Assembly (NCBI GenBank): GCA_037127255.1
Contig: JBANSL010000007.1
Coordinates: 65,085,038-65,149,037, forward strand
Source: Persicaria tinctoria
Taxonomy: Eukaryota; Streptophyta; Magnoliopsida; Caryophyllales; Polygonaceae
Direction: 5' to 3'
DNA: 64,000 nucleotides
In this document: piece after piece, positions 12,746 through 26,317 of the stretch
How the letters are laid out: every line of letters begins with the position of its first letter
How positions within the stretch are numbered: the first letter of the stretch is position 1
Translations under genes and position numbers: made by a program
Notes under the pieces: generated by a model
Told to the model about the DNA's origin: nothing
Database searches by the model: none
What the model saw: the letters and a program-made list of their open reading frames with translations, nothing else

Positions 12746-13000
12746 CCCGAAGCATCCAACAGCACCTCAAAACAGCTTACCCACTCATCCCTTACCCTAG
12801 AGGCAAAAAATATTTTCAACATCATTGTGCGTTTCCTCCTACCCTGCTTAAACTCTAGCTCTCTCCTTACCGATAATGCCATGATCCTTCTATACCGCAT
12901 CTTAAACGGCCTTGATCTTGATCTGGCCAACACTATCCTTAGATCCATGGCTCACACTCAAAAAGCCAGAAAATGAACTCCCCTCCCCTTTGCCACCCTT

Positions 13001-13330
13001 TTGACCCATATCTTCAAAGCTTTTGGAATCAATTTCAAAAATGAAGAACAACAGCGTCATATGGGAAAGTTCGACTCCAAGAGCTTTGAGAAGATAGGCA
13101 TCACTCGTTCCCCCCAAGGGACTCGGAGTCTTGCCTCTCCCTTAAAAGCTCTTCCCACTGCCTCATCCATTGATGAACGCATGGACAACCTGGAGTTGGG
13201 CTTGGAGGAAGTTCGCCTGGATATTAAGGAGCTGCACAAGGAGTTTATGACGGAGATGAGCGGGGTGTCCAAGCTGCTGCAAGGTCTAAGGTCGCTGCTC
13301 ACGGATGATGCTCCGGGCGATGACGCTTAA
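13001..13330 (+). pseudogene. C-terminal part of Sirevirus 3' ORF, coiled coil
   Basis: 109 codons. Residues 55-100 (SIDERMDNLELGLEEVRLDI and following) form a clear heptad coiled coil, as at the end of related 3' ORFs. It lies about 250 bp past the stop of the upstream piece and in another frame, which suggests indels separated them. Confidence 0.55.
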
Positions 13331-13655
13331 CCCTATCATACCCTACCCTAACCTAATCGGAAACATTGCTGGATTTTGGAAACTGTTTCAAAACTTTTGG
13401 TGACTGTTTTACCTCCTCCCTTTGTTGAAAGACAAAAATGGGGAGATGGTCTGTGGTGTTAGACTTTTTAAACTGTTGCGATTCAAAGGTCTTGGAAGTC
13501 ATTGGTTTTGTTTTTGGTTGGATAATTTCATGTTTTAAAATTATGATCCAACATTCGTCTAACCCATGCAGGCACTTAGTTTGATGTTGCTTATATTATA
13601 TTTGTTTTACTAAGTTGCAAGGATGCATATGTTTTGTCTTTCATCAAGGGGAGAT
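13331..13655 (+). other. 3' non-coding region and polypurine tract of SIRE-type element
   Basis: No ORF. It ends in CATCAAGGGGAGAT immediately before the 3' LTR; AAGGGGAGA is the polypurine tract for plus-strand priming. Confidence 0.75.
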
Positions 13656-14714
13656 TGATAACTCCACTCCCTTGATGAAAATCGGAATAAGTTTCAAAGG
13701 CTTTGACAGTCTGTTTGCGTCAAAGGTCTTGAAGCTTCAGCAGTGTTGATGAAACACAAAACCTGTTCTCCATGATATTTTGTTCGAATATTATTTTATG
13801 TTATTACATGCTTCCAGATATTATTTTATACATATATATATATACTAACATTTCAGGAAGCTTTTCAAATATTATCTCCTTCCTTAAGCTATAAATCGAG
13901 AAGATTCAAATCGGAAGATTATGGCTTCAGAATTTCCAAATATAGAAGATCGTGGAGTATCCAGCTCAAGCCCTGATCCTCTCTAGCCGTTGGTGAAGAT
14001 CCTTAGGCGCCGATTTGTTCTCTATAAAGAAAAGGAAGAAAAGAAGACAGAATGAGATTGGTTGAACACAAGCATTCATACACTCAAGCCTTCAAGTGAA
14101 ATCTGTCTTCTTCGTGTGCTCTCTGCTAGTTCTTAAGAGTATGTTATTTTATTTCAAAGCATTTGAGAGTTACACAGTGAGCTTATAGGATATATTACGA
14201 GAGAGTGTTATACTCAAGAGTTTGTAACTCAGGAAGTATACACTAGGCGATTGGTTCACTAAGTGTAAGAGGATTGTACTAGATAGCTGAGAGATGTGGG
14301 GCTCTTCTAGATTGGTCTAGGACTCCAAGGGAACGTGAGTTGACTAGATTGCAATTGTATAGGAGAGAGGCTTCTCGGTGAGCTATTAGGATCCTAAGTC
14401 TTGTGAATCAATAAAAGCCGGTTGAATCCTAGGGTTGTGGAAGAACCCTGGGCGGGGACGTAGGCCAAGTTCTTGCCAAACCTCGTAAACAATTCATCGA
14501 GTCCTTTATTTACTTCTTTACCTTATTTCCGCACTTGGTTCAAACTGTTTAACTTTGTGATTCAGGTTTTTAGAGAAAAGACTAAGTCTAATCTCAAAGG
14601 GTTTTGCACGAGCTTCAAAAGTCTTGAGACTATCTGCGAAAAACCGGCATACTCTATTCAACCCCCCTTCAAGAGTATCTTTACATTACTTTGTTTTACA
14701 TTATCGAACCTTCA
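13656..14714 (+). repeat. SIRE-type 3' LTR
   Basis: 1059 bp, TGATAACTCCACTCC to ACCTTCA, followed by the ATCTC duplication. Internal words match the 5' LTR throughout. Confidence 0.92.
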
Positions 14715-14719
14715 ATCTC

Positions 14720-15265
14720 CATTAGACTTTGGATAAAACTTTGATTAGAACTCGGACTAGCTCGAAATCGGCCAATGTCGGTCAACTCGATATCGACTTG
14801 GCATACACGATATCGACCTGCAACTTCTCATCTTCAGCTTCTCGGGTCGACTCTCGGATCTTCACTCGATATGCGCACTCGATATCGACTTGACTAGGTC
14901 AATATCGACCAACCATGTTCTTCCTTAGTCGATTCTGGCATTTCTGGGTGGAAATCGAGTGGATTTACTCGATATCGACTATCTGAACTCGATATCGACC
15001 TGATGTTTCGACTCGATTTTCTTGCTTCCAGCTCGAATTGTCCTGGTTCCACTACTCCTTGACCTCGGACTTTCTGTTGTTGACTTCGAGCTTTTCCTGT
15101 TTTTTCTGAACTGTTGTAAATTGCCTTGATTTCTGTGTAGACTCCATAATTGGCAAATAAGCATAAACTACATAGATTCTGTACTATTCTAGCCCAAATG
15201 CATGAAATGCATGTCGAAAACGATATAAAAGTAAGTATAAAACATGGAAAAATAGGCTCACAACA
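14720..15265 (-). repeat. Athila-like left (3') LTR, second part
   Basis: Continues the LTR after the copia insertion and matches 25753-26312, including several TCGATATCGA-type words and the end GGCTCACAACA. It lacks a segment of about 20 bp present near 26164-26184 of the right LTR. Confidence 0.85.
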
Positions 15266-16614
15266 AATACCCCATACTTAAGCTTGCTTGTCCTCAAGCA
15301 ATACTTTTAATTGTCATTCAGGGGAAGAATTCAAACTCTCAACATCTTAGATTCATTGTCATATGTCTCTGCAATCAATTACCATCCTCGAAAAGGTACT
15401 AGTGTCACAAATTCGTGCATGTGCAATTAAAAGCAACATCTACTCACAAAAGGAGGGTTATGCAAAACATTCATTTGTGACAAAGCATTAATAATCAAGA
15501 AGACTTTAATTTAAGCTCGATAAGGAGTGGATTGGTAAAAGGCTAAAGGTGAGCAATATTTGGCAATGTGGTGCTAATGATCCGGGGAGAATTTCTTCAA
15601 ACTAGCTTTCTTGCTTTGATGCACTTTCTCCTTCATAATTTCCACATCACTCATCCTCTCATAAATCACTCTTTTCTTTTTTCACTTATATGTTTTTACC
15701 TCTGTAACCTCAACACTGCCTTTTCGCGAGTCGCAAACATGGATGTCATGAATGACCCCAGATACTTAGTGCTTCAGACTCCTCACCTTAGTGTCTCATC
15801 TCGCCGAACTATTATCTCGGCGAGCAGGGTCGATCTACCTTTATCTCCTGAGGCGATCGGATTTTCTTTCACTCATTAAATTTTCCATATTTTCAAACAA
15901 TTTCCTACCAATCTCCAATAATGATAACAACAACACAACCACCATATAATAATCTCCATAATGTAACTTTCATTCTCAACATAATCCCCAAATGGAAACA
16001 AGGCAATCTCCATAATGTAACTTTCATTAAAATATGTACTTCATTGTGACTTCCCTTTACTAGGCAATTTCATGCTATATCTCTAATGAATCCAATTTTG
16101 CATCGTCGAGTTCAATAAAAGTTTCCATGACAGTTATCAAATTTTTCAAAGGGGGTGGTGGTTTTTCTTGAAAATTTGGAAAACATGCATGTAAGCACAT
16201 AAATCAATAATGAATTCCAAAATAGCCATGTATAAGCAATTCAAGAAATAAACTTTAAACATGCACACATAATGGTCAAATATGTCAAATATGCACAAAG
16301 TAAGCCCTTCCCCCACCCCATACTTAAACATTACAGTGTCCTCACTGTATAAAAAATAAGGGTAAAGAAAGAAACTCACTAAACAGATGTGCAGGATGTC
16401 AAAAATTGAGTGCTTTGTTGCTATAGGCCCTGGTCAATTTCGAGGCTGCTTTTATCCTCCATGGACCTGAAAAATTTAAAAGAGAAATACCCACAATAGA
16501 AAATACAGTGTCCAAAACCAAAAACAAAAGCAACAATGTCCATAAATCGCAAAAATAAATGTCTATTTACAAGCTCTAGACTTTATAGTCGCTAGGCCGA
16601 CTTCTCCATTAAGC
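15266..16614 (-). other. Athila-like 3' internal region, non-coding
   Basis: This is where autonomous Athila elements carry an extra ORF; here nothing convincing is open. Two polypurine-type tracts are visible on the minus strand, AAGTATGGGG at about 15278-15269 and a similar one at about 16323-16314. Both are preceded by GAGGACA words, a doubled arrangement known in this clade. A direct repeat of about 27 bp (CTCCATAATGTAACTTTCATT) occurs at about 15952 and 16006. Confidence 0.6.
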
Positions 16615-17895
16615 TCAAGGAGGCATTTGCAGGGCCCATGTGGTTTTGGCTTCAAACAGGACTACATTCTTGTCCATCAGCTGCAGTCTTCCGGAATGGA
16701 TCTTGTTCACCGTGAAAGGGCCCATCTTCTTCTTTTTGAACATGTTACGGAACCAATGATCATTTGACTTGGAAACATAGACTTTATCTCCAACTTCATG
16801 TTCTTTGGGCTCATCATTGGAAATCCTGCATAAGCGCACACACCAAGGCAAACCTCTCCCATGTATAGATAAATCATTAATGGAAATCGGAGAAGGAAGA
16901 TCCATACCTTGTCTTAACTTTGCATATTCGGATTTTGGGACCTTGGGGTCTGGTCGATATCGAGTAAGGTCACTCGATATCGAGCTATGCTGTTCGGGTG
17001 GAGATTCACTCGATTTTGGGGAAGATTGGTCGACTTGGACTGGTCGATATCGACCTGAGGTGGTCGATATCGAGTCACTTGGCTCGAAATCGGGTTGCTT
17101 TAGCTCTGGTGGGGAAGTCGACTCGACATTGGATGGTCGATATCGAGTAAGGTCGGTCAATATCGACCTGTTCTGGTCGATATTATCTGGCTCGATTTCT
17201 GGAGAAGGCAACTCGACTTGGTCTGGTCGATTTTGACTTGTGGTGGTCGATATCGAGTGCTTTTGTGGCTCTGTCGATTTCTCCTGGTCGATTTCGACCC
17301 CATACTTAAGTCTTGGCAAAGCATCTGAAAAATAGTTAGTCCATATCGACGTACCTTGGTCTATGTCGAGTGGATTCTCTGCTTCTTCGTTCAGGATGGC
17401 CATGATCTCCTCCACCTGGGCTTCCATATCTCTCTTTTCTAGCTCCTCGGGGGTCATATTTCTTACCTTAGGCTCCCCGCAAGCAATGTAACCAACTGAT
17501 ATGGACTTTACCTCTTCCATGGGACTTGTATGTCTTTCAGTTTTATTAAAGGAATACTCAATTACCTCATCGGTGATGTTGAAAGTGAGCACTCCCATCC
17601 TTACGCTTATGTTGGCATCCACCGTCGCCAAGAAAGGCCTTCCTAGAATAATTGGACAAGCAAGGTCCTCCGCCATATCAATAACTAAGAAATCAGCAAG
17701 GACAAAGAACTTACCTACTTGTACTGGCACATTGTCCACCATGCCTGTTGGGATGACCACCGTGTTGTTCACCATATAAAGTTTAGCATTCACAGGCTCT
17801 AGGGCACCTATCTTAATCTTGGACCAGATTGATAAAGGCATTATACTCACACTGGCTCCCAAGTCACATAAAGCATTAAATCTGTATTGACCAAA
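16615..17895 (-). pseudogene. Athila-like protease with RYRP-repeat region and C-terminal tail
   Basis: The 415-codon open frame ends at 16615 and starts at an internal Met at 17862. The retropepsin core is at its very start (LCDLGASVSIMP across the start, then CPIILGRPFLATVDA at about residues 67-82). An in-frame TGA (17895-17893) separates it from the gag piece at 18240-17896. Residues about 180-330 are a degenerate array of (S/T)(G/T)RYRP and DIDQ units encoded by TCGATATCGA-type DNA words. The last 60 residues (VGDKVYVSKSNDHW ... MGPFTVNKIHSGRLQL) resemble the SH3-like C-terminal tail of a gypsy integrase. RT, RNase H and the integrase core are absent between them, implying a large in-frame internal deletion. 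Confidence 0.75.
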
Positions 17896-18227
17896 TCAAA
17901 TGGTTATAGCAAACTTACCTGGATCTAGCCTTTTCTCAAGTACGTTCATCTGGCTGCACTCCTCTGCGATCTCAGCCATTGACCGATTTTTGCTCAGAAT
18001 CTCCTTGAGGAACTTTACATAAGATGGCATCTCATTAAGAGATTCTGTGAAGGGTATTGTGACGTTGAGCCTTTGAAGCATCTTGATGAAACGCTGAAAC
18101 TTCTTCTCTGTCGGATCCTTTGGAGATTTCGTCGGGAAATGCAGCTTTTTCTTTGGCGGAGGTGCTAAAGTTGAGTGGGGATGGTCGAAATCGACTAGTG
18201 TTTGGTCGATATCGAGTGGACTGGCTG
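17896..18227 (-). pseudogene. Athila-like gag C-terminal part
   Basis: In minus sense this continues the gag frame after the nested LTR element. It has SPLDIDQ, then a PPPKKKLHFP linker and KKFQRFIKMLQRLNVTIPF, the well-known conserved gag-protease linker of Athila/Tat elements. It closes at the TGA 17895-17893 just before the protease; the frame is otherwise continuous with the protease. The apparent Met start at 18240 lies in the inserted LTR and is not a real start. Confidence 0.75.
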
Positions 18228-19043
18228 TGATGTATAGCAATCGGCTAGGCCGGCCAATTGCTAAACTGAAAGCGTCGATCTTGCGTAAGCTCCTTGATAT
18301 CCTTGAATTGATGCCGAATTTGTAACTAAATAGACTCCGTATAGGTTCCGATCAAACACCGACACGTCAAGTGACCCTAGGCTGTGCGAGTGGAATGGCT
18401 AATTAATTAACGATTGGTTAATTAGTGACCAACAATGGCTACCGCACTCATAGTTGCCCATTGATCATCACGTGATCAATTTCAAAAGCTCTCAAAACAA
18501 ATTGCCAATTGAAACTTATTCTGATCGAACACACACGAACTATATTTGCCGATTGCACTCACTTTGAAAACCCTCAATGAATTTTGGACGTAAATAAATT
18601 GCAAAGTATGTGATTTTTTTGGAACGAATGAAACGAAAGAACAAGAACGGGATGTAATTGGAAGCGGGTGGATTGATAATCGAAGAACCCTTAATCCATA
18701 AAGGGTTTCTTCAATTCTATATTCAATCTGATTAAATTCAAAGGGTGTAACATTAATTTATAGTAAAGTTCTAAGAGATCTAACCAATCCTTTCTTGGAA
18801 AGGAAAGGGGTTTGGATAGATTAATTCTATCTAATATAAATGAAATAACTTAAAGATAAATAAATCCTAAGAAGATAGAAATATAATAACTTGGTGGCCA
18901 AGTATTATATCTAGAAGAGATATAATTAAATTCCACCTTTATTTATCTAATTGCATGAAATAACAAATTAATAAAATAATTAACGTCGTTTCTTTAACGA
19001 CTCCCAAGGTGGAGCCTTCTTCTTCCGCTTGAGGATGACATCA
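18228..19043 (-). repeat. Left (3') LTR of gag-only element
   Basis: 816 bp, TGATGTATAGCAATCGG to GAGGATGACATCA. Pairs with 20128-20943 at identical length. Confidence 0.9.
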
Positions 19044-20059
19044 TTCTCCTCCATTTGAAATGGACTCGTCCTCGAGTCGTTGCCTGGATCAAGATCGTTG
19101 TTTGACCCACAGAAGGCCAGCTTGACCTGCATCATTCTCCTCCTCTTATCTTCGATTCGTCCTCGAATCGAGTCAGTGATGATCAGCAAGGAAGGAGCAG
19201 CAACCTTCAAAGAAGATGATGGAGGAATGAGTGGAATAGGTGCCAGCAGAATTCGAGGTATAGGAACCCCAAAAACAACACCTTCATGCGCGATCGTTGA
19301 ACGGACTTGATCTTTAATAAGAATTGGATCAATGAACACACAAATCTCAGCAACTGGAACTTCATGAACATGCCCAAGAGGTACAATCGCTAACTCTTGA
19401 GACACGTCATCAAGTACCTCATCCTCGTCAACGGAATCAACATGCTCGTCCTGCAGAACACTGCAGTCGACTTTAAGTACAGATTCGGAGGTCTTCCCGG
19501 AGGAGTCTGATAGCGTGTAACCCACCGTTGGAAAGCTCGTCGAGTCAGCTTCGCAACAAGACTGAGTTGACTCAATTCCGATGTCGGAGTCAACGGGAAT
19601 CTGCGAAACAAGTTCAGTGCGCTGTGCTGAATCCGTGGCAACGATTTCAACAAAAGGCTCATTCACGCCCTTCTTGAACATGGCCATCCATGCCTCCTTC
19701 ACGGCCTCTTTGCATATAGCCATTAATCTGGCATCTTGGTTGGCTCTACGTTGCGCCTCTTCCTCTTCGAACTTCGCCTGTAATCTGGCATAATAGACAT
19801 CTAGTTCGGCTTGAAGTTGTTGTCGTTTCTCCTCCTCAATTGCGGCTTGACGTTGACGCTCAAGGAGTTGTTGTTGTTGTCGATGGGTCTCTTCTTGCCT
19901 TTGAAGCCAAAGGTGATGCCTTTGAGCCTCTTGTTGTCGTTGACGCGCTAAAGCTTGTTGTTGCAAAGCTCGTCTCTGCAACTCTCGTCGGTGTCGTTGT
20001 TGTACACCCCATGGATCGGGATCATCATCCCAGTCGCCTCCCCAGATTTCGCAAATCAT
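18980..20059 (-). CDS. Gag-like protein of non-autonomous LTR element
   Basis: 359 codons, intact. Residues 1-20 are acidic and Trp-rich (MICEIWGGDWDDDPDPWGV). Residues 20-125 are an extremely Gln/Arg-rich coiled coil (RQRQQEAQRHHLW, LERQRQAAIEEEKRQQL). Residues 130-150 contain KEAVKEAWMAMF, and the rest is acidic, with the SQIPVDSD and SCCEADSTS stretches shared with 2014-1529. No zinc knuckle, protease or polymerase is visible. The C-terminus runs into the LTR. The only ORF between nearly identical LTRs, it probably packages the element RNA and relies on a partner for reverse transcription. Its function is inferred from position. Confidence 0.65.
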   Translation of the reverse strand: MICEIWGGDWDDDPDPWGVQQRHRRELQRRALQQQALARQRQQEAQRHHLWLQRQEETHRQQQQLLERQRQAAIEEEKRQQLQAELDVYYARLQAKFEEEEAQRRANQDARLMAICKEAVKEAWMAMFKKGVNEPFVEIVATDSAQRTELVSQIPVDSDIGIESTQSCCEADSTSFPTVGYTLSDSSGKTSESVLKVDCSVLQDEHVDSVDEDEVLDDVSQELAIVPLGHVHEVPVAEICVFIDPILIKDQVRSTIAHEGVVFGVPIPRILLAPIPLIPPSSSLKVAAPSLLIITDSIRGRIEDKRRRMMQVKLAFCGSNNDLDPGNDSRTSPFQMEENDVILKRKKKAPPWESLKKRR

Positions 20060-20127
20060 ATCAAATCAAAACATCAGTAATATCAATGAAACAAAGAGCG
20101 TAGCATAACCCGTCTCTGAATACCAAT

Positions 20128-20943
20128 TGATGTATAACAATCGGCTAGGCCGGCCAATTGCTAAACTGAAAGCGTTGATCTTGCGTAAGCTCCTTGATAT
20201 CCTTGAATTGATGCCGAATTTGTAACTAAATAGACTCCGTATAGGTTCCGATCAAACACCGACACGTCAAGTGACCCTAGGCTGTGCGAGTGGAATGGCT
20301 AATTAATTAACGATTGGTTAATTAGTGACCAACAATGGCTACCGCACTCATAGTTGCCCATTGATCATCACGTGATCAATTTCAAAAGCTCTCAAAACAA
20401 ATTGCCAATTGAAACTTATTCTGATCGAACACACACGAACTATATTTGCCGATTGCACTCACTTTGAAAACCCTCAATGAATTTTGGACGTAAATAAATT
20501 GCAAAGTATGTGATTTTTTTGGAACGAATGAAACGAAAGAACAAGAACGGGATGTAATTGGAAGCGGGTGGATTGATAATCGAAGAACCCTTAATCCATA
20601 AAGGGTTTCTTCAATTCTATATTCAATCTGATTAAATTCAAAGGGTGTAACATGAATTTATAGTAAAGTTCTAAGAGATCTAACCAATCATTCCTTGCAA
20701 AGGAAAGGGGTTTGGATAGATTAATTCTATCTAAGATAAATGAAATAACTTAAAGATAAATAAATCCTAAGAAGATAGAAATATAATAACTTGGTGGCCA
20801 AGTATTATATCTAGAAGAGATATAATTAAATTCCACCTTTATTTATCTAATTGCATGAAATAACAAATTAATAAAATAATTAACGTCGTTTCTTTAACGA
20901 CTCCCAAGGTGGAGCCTTCTTCTTCCGCTTGAGGATGACATCA
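20128..20943 (-). repeat. Right (5') LTR of gag-only element
   Basis: 816 bp, TGATGTATAACAATCGG to GAGGATGACATCA. The adjoining minus-strand primer site identifies this as the 5' LTR. Confidence 0.9.
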
Positions 20944-21847
20944 GACTGGCCTTAGGATTTGGGGAGGATTTGGGTCGATTTCGACCTGTGGGTGGTCGAT
21001 ATCGACTGGGGACTGGTCGATATCGACTGGGTTGGTCGATATCGACTGGGTTGGTCGATATCGACTGGTCTCCAGTGCCTTTTTCCTCCGTCGTTTGCCC
21101 TGGCGTTTTCATCTGTCGTCCACTCCTTAGGTTCATAGCAGCTACATGTCCAGTTGATTTACCCTTAGGGTTAGGTTCAGAAGATCCAGGGAGCGTACCT
21201 GACTGTCTTGGGATCGATACTATTAGTTGACCCATCTGAGTTTCCATTGATTTCCGCCATATATCAATTTCCCCAAGCCTAGAGTTCACACCATGCATCT
21301 GAGTGTAGATGGAATTGATAGACTGTTTGGTGTCTGAATGGTTCCTCCGCATCTCCTCAAGGATGGTCTGCAGGTCATCCTTCTTACCTTCTCTGTCATG
21401 GTGACCAGGAGCTCTGTAGGGAGGGACATTCTGATGCTGAGGCAGGCGATAGTAGCTCCAGTTCTGGTTCTGATGCGGCCCTGAGTAGTGTCCCCCCGCA
21501 TACCTTACCTCTTCGTGGGTTTCTCCTTGTTGTACTTGATCGACGTGTGGGCACGCAATAGTGTTGTGCCTCACATACCCACATTCCAAACAAGGTTTAT
21601 CTTTAGAGAGGAATTTAACTTGTTTGGTAAGGTGACGTACCTGATCGTTGTGGAACTGGTCCCTGACGTTTGGATCAACTTCCTTGGGTGGCACATACAA
21701 CGGCATAGATGGGGCAGGCCTTTCATACCTTTTGTCAGAAGCGGCCGCAGAAGTCCCATATGTGTTGTCGTAGTTGGCCAGTGTCTCAAATACCTTCCTT
21801 GCTCGGCGTGGAGCTCCCAGACTTGTGTTAATGGTTCTCCTGGCTTT
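20944..21847 (-). pseudogene. Athila-like gag, zinc-knuckle part
   Basis: In minus sense: a segment with LANYDNTYGTSAAA near its start, a CCHC-type knuckle CLECGYVRHNTIAC at about 21598-21557, a Tyr/His/Gln-rich stretch, a helical segment (LEEMRRNHSDTKQSINSIYT) and an RYRP/DIDQ-encoding repeat tail at 21065-20985. The first codons are in a different frame from the downstream part, and comparison with typical gag order suggests an internal deletion near 21800. It is interrupted upstream by the solo LTR 21848-23790. Confidence 0.72.
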
Positions 21848-23790
<1,943 letters not shown>

Positions 23791-24493
23791 GCTTCTGTCT
23801 GAAAGCCGTAATTTGTTGTCTGAGGGCAGCTGTCTTTGCAGGAGGAAAGAACTTGTTGAGGAACATGTCCTATAGTTCGTTCCAAGTGCGAAGTGATCGT
23901 GTAGGCAATCCTTCCCGCCATTGTTGGGCTATTCCTACAAGGGACCAACGAAAAGCCTTTAGTTTTAAGTATTCAAGATTAGCACCATCAGCTATAGCTT
24001 CGCATAAGTCTATAAAAGTGGTTACATGCTCTAAAGTACATTCATTAGTTCTTCCCCTAAATTGACTCCTTCTAATTTCAGTAATAAAAGAAGGACGAAT
24101 TTCAAATTTAATAGTAGGGAGAATGATCGCCGATTCTGGAACTTCCAGAGTAGGATGCAGATATTCCTTTGCGTTGGCTGGGATGTGCCCAATCCGCTCC
24201 TCAAGTTCTTTTCTCACGTTGATCTCGTGATCTACCCTTGCTTCCCACCTCTGTTGGTTCTGCGCATATTCCGCCTCTCATTGGGCATGTTCAGCTTCTC
24301 TGGTGGTGAGTGCCGCAATTTGTTGGCGGAGTTGCTCAAGCTCCTGTGCTGGTGTGAGCTGGCCCGCATTCTCGTTGTCGGATGTCGACATGAGTCTCCT
24401 TCTAAGCCTTTGCTGAAGATGGAAAAACCGCTCTGGCTCGAGAATAGGGTCTATAGGCGTGCGATCAGTTCTTTGCATGCACCTGAGAAACAA
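23791..24493 (-). pseudogene. Athila-like gag, N-terminal capsid part
   Basis: Minus sense. An N-terminal Arg/Gln-rich segment (LQQRLRRRLM, then a coiled coil LEQLRQQIAALTTREAEHAQ) runs into an in-frame TGA at about 24278. It continues with the capsid-like core: FIDLCEAIADGANLEYLKLK and FRWSLVGIAQQWREGLPTRS are the typical retrotransposon gag helices. A second in-frame TAG lies near 23872, and the frame continues with FFPPAKTAALRQQITAFRQ up to the solo LTR. Both stops are one C-to-T change from a sense codon (CGA, CAG), the pattern left by decay of methylated DNA. Confidence 0.82.
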
Positions 24494-24582
24494 AAATAAA
24501 AAGAAGCAAGTAAAAAGAAACTAAAAAGCAAAAGAAAATATAAATAAAAGAAATAGAACTAAAAAGGGCGCGATTGATGGCT

Positions 24583-24600
24583 TCCTCGACAACGACGCCA
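24583..24600 (-). other. Primer-binding site of Athila-like element
   Basis: Minus-strand TGGCGTCGTTGTCGAGGA, three bases from the right LTR. It is the Athila/Tat-type site (TGGCGCCGTTGCC...) with a few transitions. Confidence 0.75.
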
Positions 24601-24603
24601 ATT

Positions 24604-25439
24604 TGTTGTTGCAGGAGGATGGTCAGGTATGAAAATAAACATAAAATATCAAATCAAACTATCTCCCTGTTTCAACAAATAAATACAAGACTTTCTCCTG
24701 TTGTAGTAGAAGGTAGTCAGGATCGATCCACGAGGAAGCGTGTCAGCGCCCACCTTTTAAGTTCCAAATCTCAGAAGAAATAGTAAAACACAGAAGAAAG
24801 CAGAAACAGAACAAAAGCAGCAATTTGGTCGATATCGACCTCAGTAACTCGATATCGAGTAGGAATATCGATGGTAGCCAACTCGAAATCAACTCAAAAC
24901 AGAAACTTTAAAATCCGAAATTTGTGAAATAAATCAATAAGAGACTTCCAAGATCAGGGTTTCAACACCACAACAATAACTATGTAAAATAACACATAAA
25001 GGCATAAAATATCATGCTTTTCATCAAATAACTTTCATTATTAACAAATAGGAATATAGAGGCTTTCGCATAAACCCTAATTGTTACTAACCCTTTTTCA
25101 CATAATTAATCCAAGTTGCATTAAGATCACTTTCGCTTCAATAACACAAATAAGAATCACCTTCAACTTTCGCAAAAGAATCATGCTTGTAAGGATAGAA
25201 GATGAATTGCATCCAAAGATTGTACCTTTACCGCATCACCTCACATGGCTACTGTCGGGCTCACCCCGACCCTAAAAGTTGGGTGACTACTCGCTCTTCA
25301 TCATCAAGAAAAACATTAATAATAAAAGAGAACTAAATTGCATTGAATAAAATAAAAGAAAGCTTACAAGCGAACAAATCCAACTCCGCTCTCGCTTCAC
25401 AAACTCCTCTCGGCCTCCACCTTCTCTCTCCTACTCGAT

Positions 25440-25510
<71 letters not shown>

Positions 25511-26312
25511 TGTGTGTTGGCTTGGATTGATTGAATGAATAAAATCTAGCCCCTAATGTCTTATTTATAGTGTTCAATATATGTAGCTATTCTAGGATGG
25601 AACAACTATATCTAAATCTATCTAATAATATAAGATAAAACATTATGATAAAGGAAATAATATCTAAAAGTGAACTCTATCTAAAGTAGATAAATATCTC
25701 TTCTATCTTGATAGATCTTGATAGAATTTGATCATGTGGATATCTCCATTGGACTTTGGATAGAACTTTGATTAGAACTAGGACTAGCTCGAAATCGGCC
25801 ATTGCCGGTCAACTCGATATCGACTTGGCATACTCGATATCGACCTGTAACTTCTCGTCTTCAGCTTCTCGGGTTGACTCCTGGATCTTCACTCGATATT
25901 GGCACTCGATATCGACTTGACTAGGTCGATATCGACCAACTATGTTCTTCCTTAGTCGATTATGACATTTCTGGGTGGAAATCGAGTGGATTTACTCGAT
26001 ATCGACTATCTGAACTCGATATCAACCTGATGTTTCGACTCGATTTTCTTGCTTCCAGCTCGATTTGTCCTGGTTCCGCTACTCCTTGACCTCTGACTTT
26101 CTGTAGTTGACTTCGAGCTTTTCCTCTTTTTTCTGAACTGCTGTAAATTGCCTTGATTTCTGCGAAATTAAACAGAAATTGGTGTAGACTCCATAATTGG
26201 CAAATAAGCATAAACTACATAGATTCTGTACTATTCTAGCCCAAATGCATGAAATATATGCAGAAAACGATATAAAAGTAAGTATAAAACATGGTGAAAT
26301 AGGCTCACAACA
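24604..26312 (-). repeat. Athila-like right (5') LTR
   Basis: 1709 bp, TGTTGTTGCAGG to GGCTCACAACA, followed by AGAAC. Contains a CT microsatellite (25441-25501) and repeated TCGATATCGA-type words (24830-24860, 25810-26030). Confidence 0.9.
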
Positions 26313-26317
26313 AGAAC

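Larger units (their letters stand above)
4954..14714 (+). mobile_element. SIRE/Maximus-type Ty1/copia retrotransposon
   Basis: 9761 bp with LTRs 4954-6006 and 13656-14714 and a perfect ATCTC target duplication (4949-4953, 14715-14719). The primer site TGGTATCAGAGC is at 6009-6020 and the polypurine tract AAGGGGAGA ends at 13655. The order is gag, protease, integrase, reverse transcriptase, RNase H, then an extra acidic 3' ORF, which together with LTRs of about 1 kb is the Sirevirus layout. Gag and pol are broken by frameshifts and a stop, so this copy cannot move by itself. It sits inside the left LTR of the Athila-like element. Confidence 0.92.
18228..20943 (-). mobile_element. Small gag-only LTR retrotransposon nested in the gag-protease region
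   Basis: 2716 bp with two LTRs of 816 bp (18228-19043 and 20128-20943), each with TGATGT...ACATCA ends. By eye they differ at about seven positions (roughly 99% identical), so this is a young insertion. A minus-strand primer site TGGTATTCAGAG (about 20125-20114) abuts the right LTR. Flanks GGCTG (18223-18227) and GACTG (20944-20948) match 4 of 5. The host frame lines up again on both sides. One large ORF, no polymerase. Confidence 0.88.

Noticed and set aside
16805..17236. Plus-strand ORF of 143 codons
   Set aside because: Produced by the palindromic TCGATATCGA words on the opposite strand of the gag-protease relic; no start context or family match.
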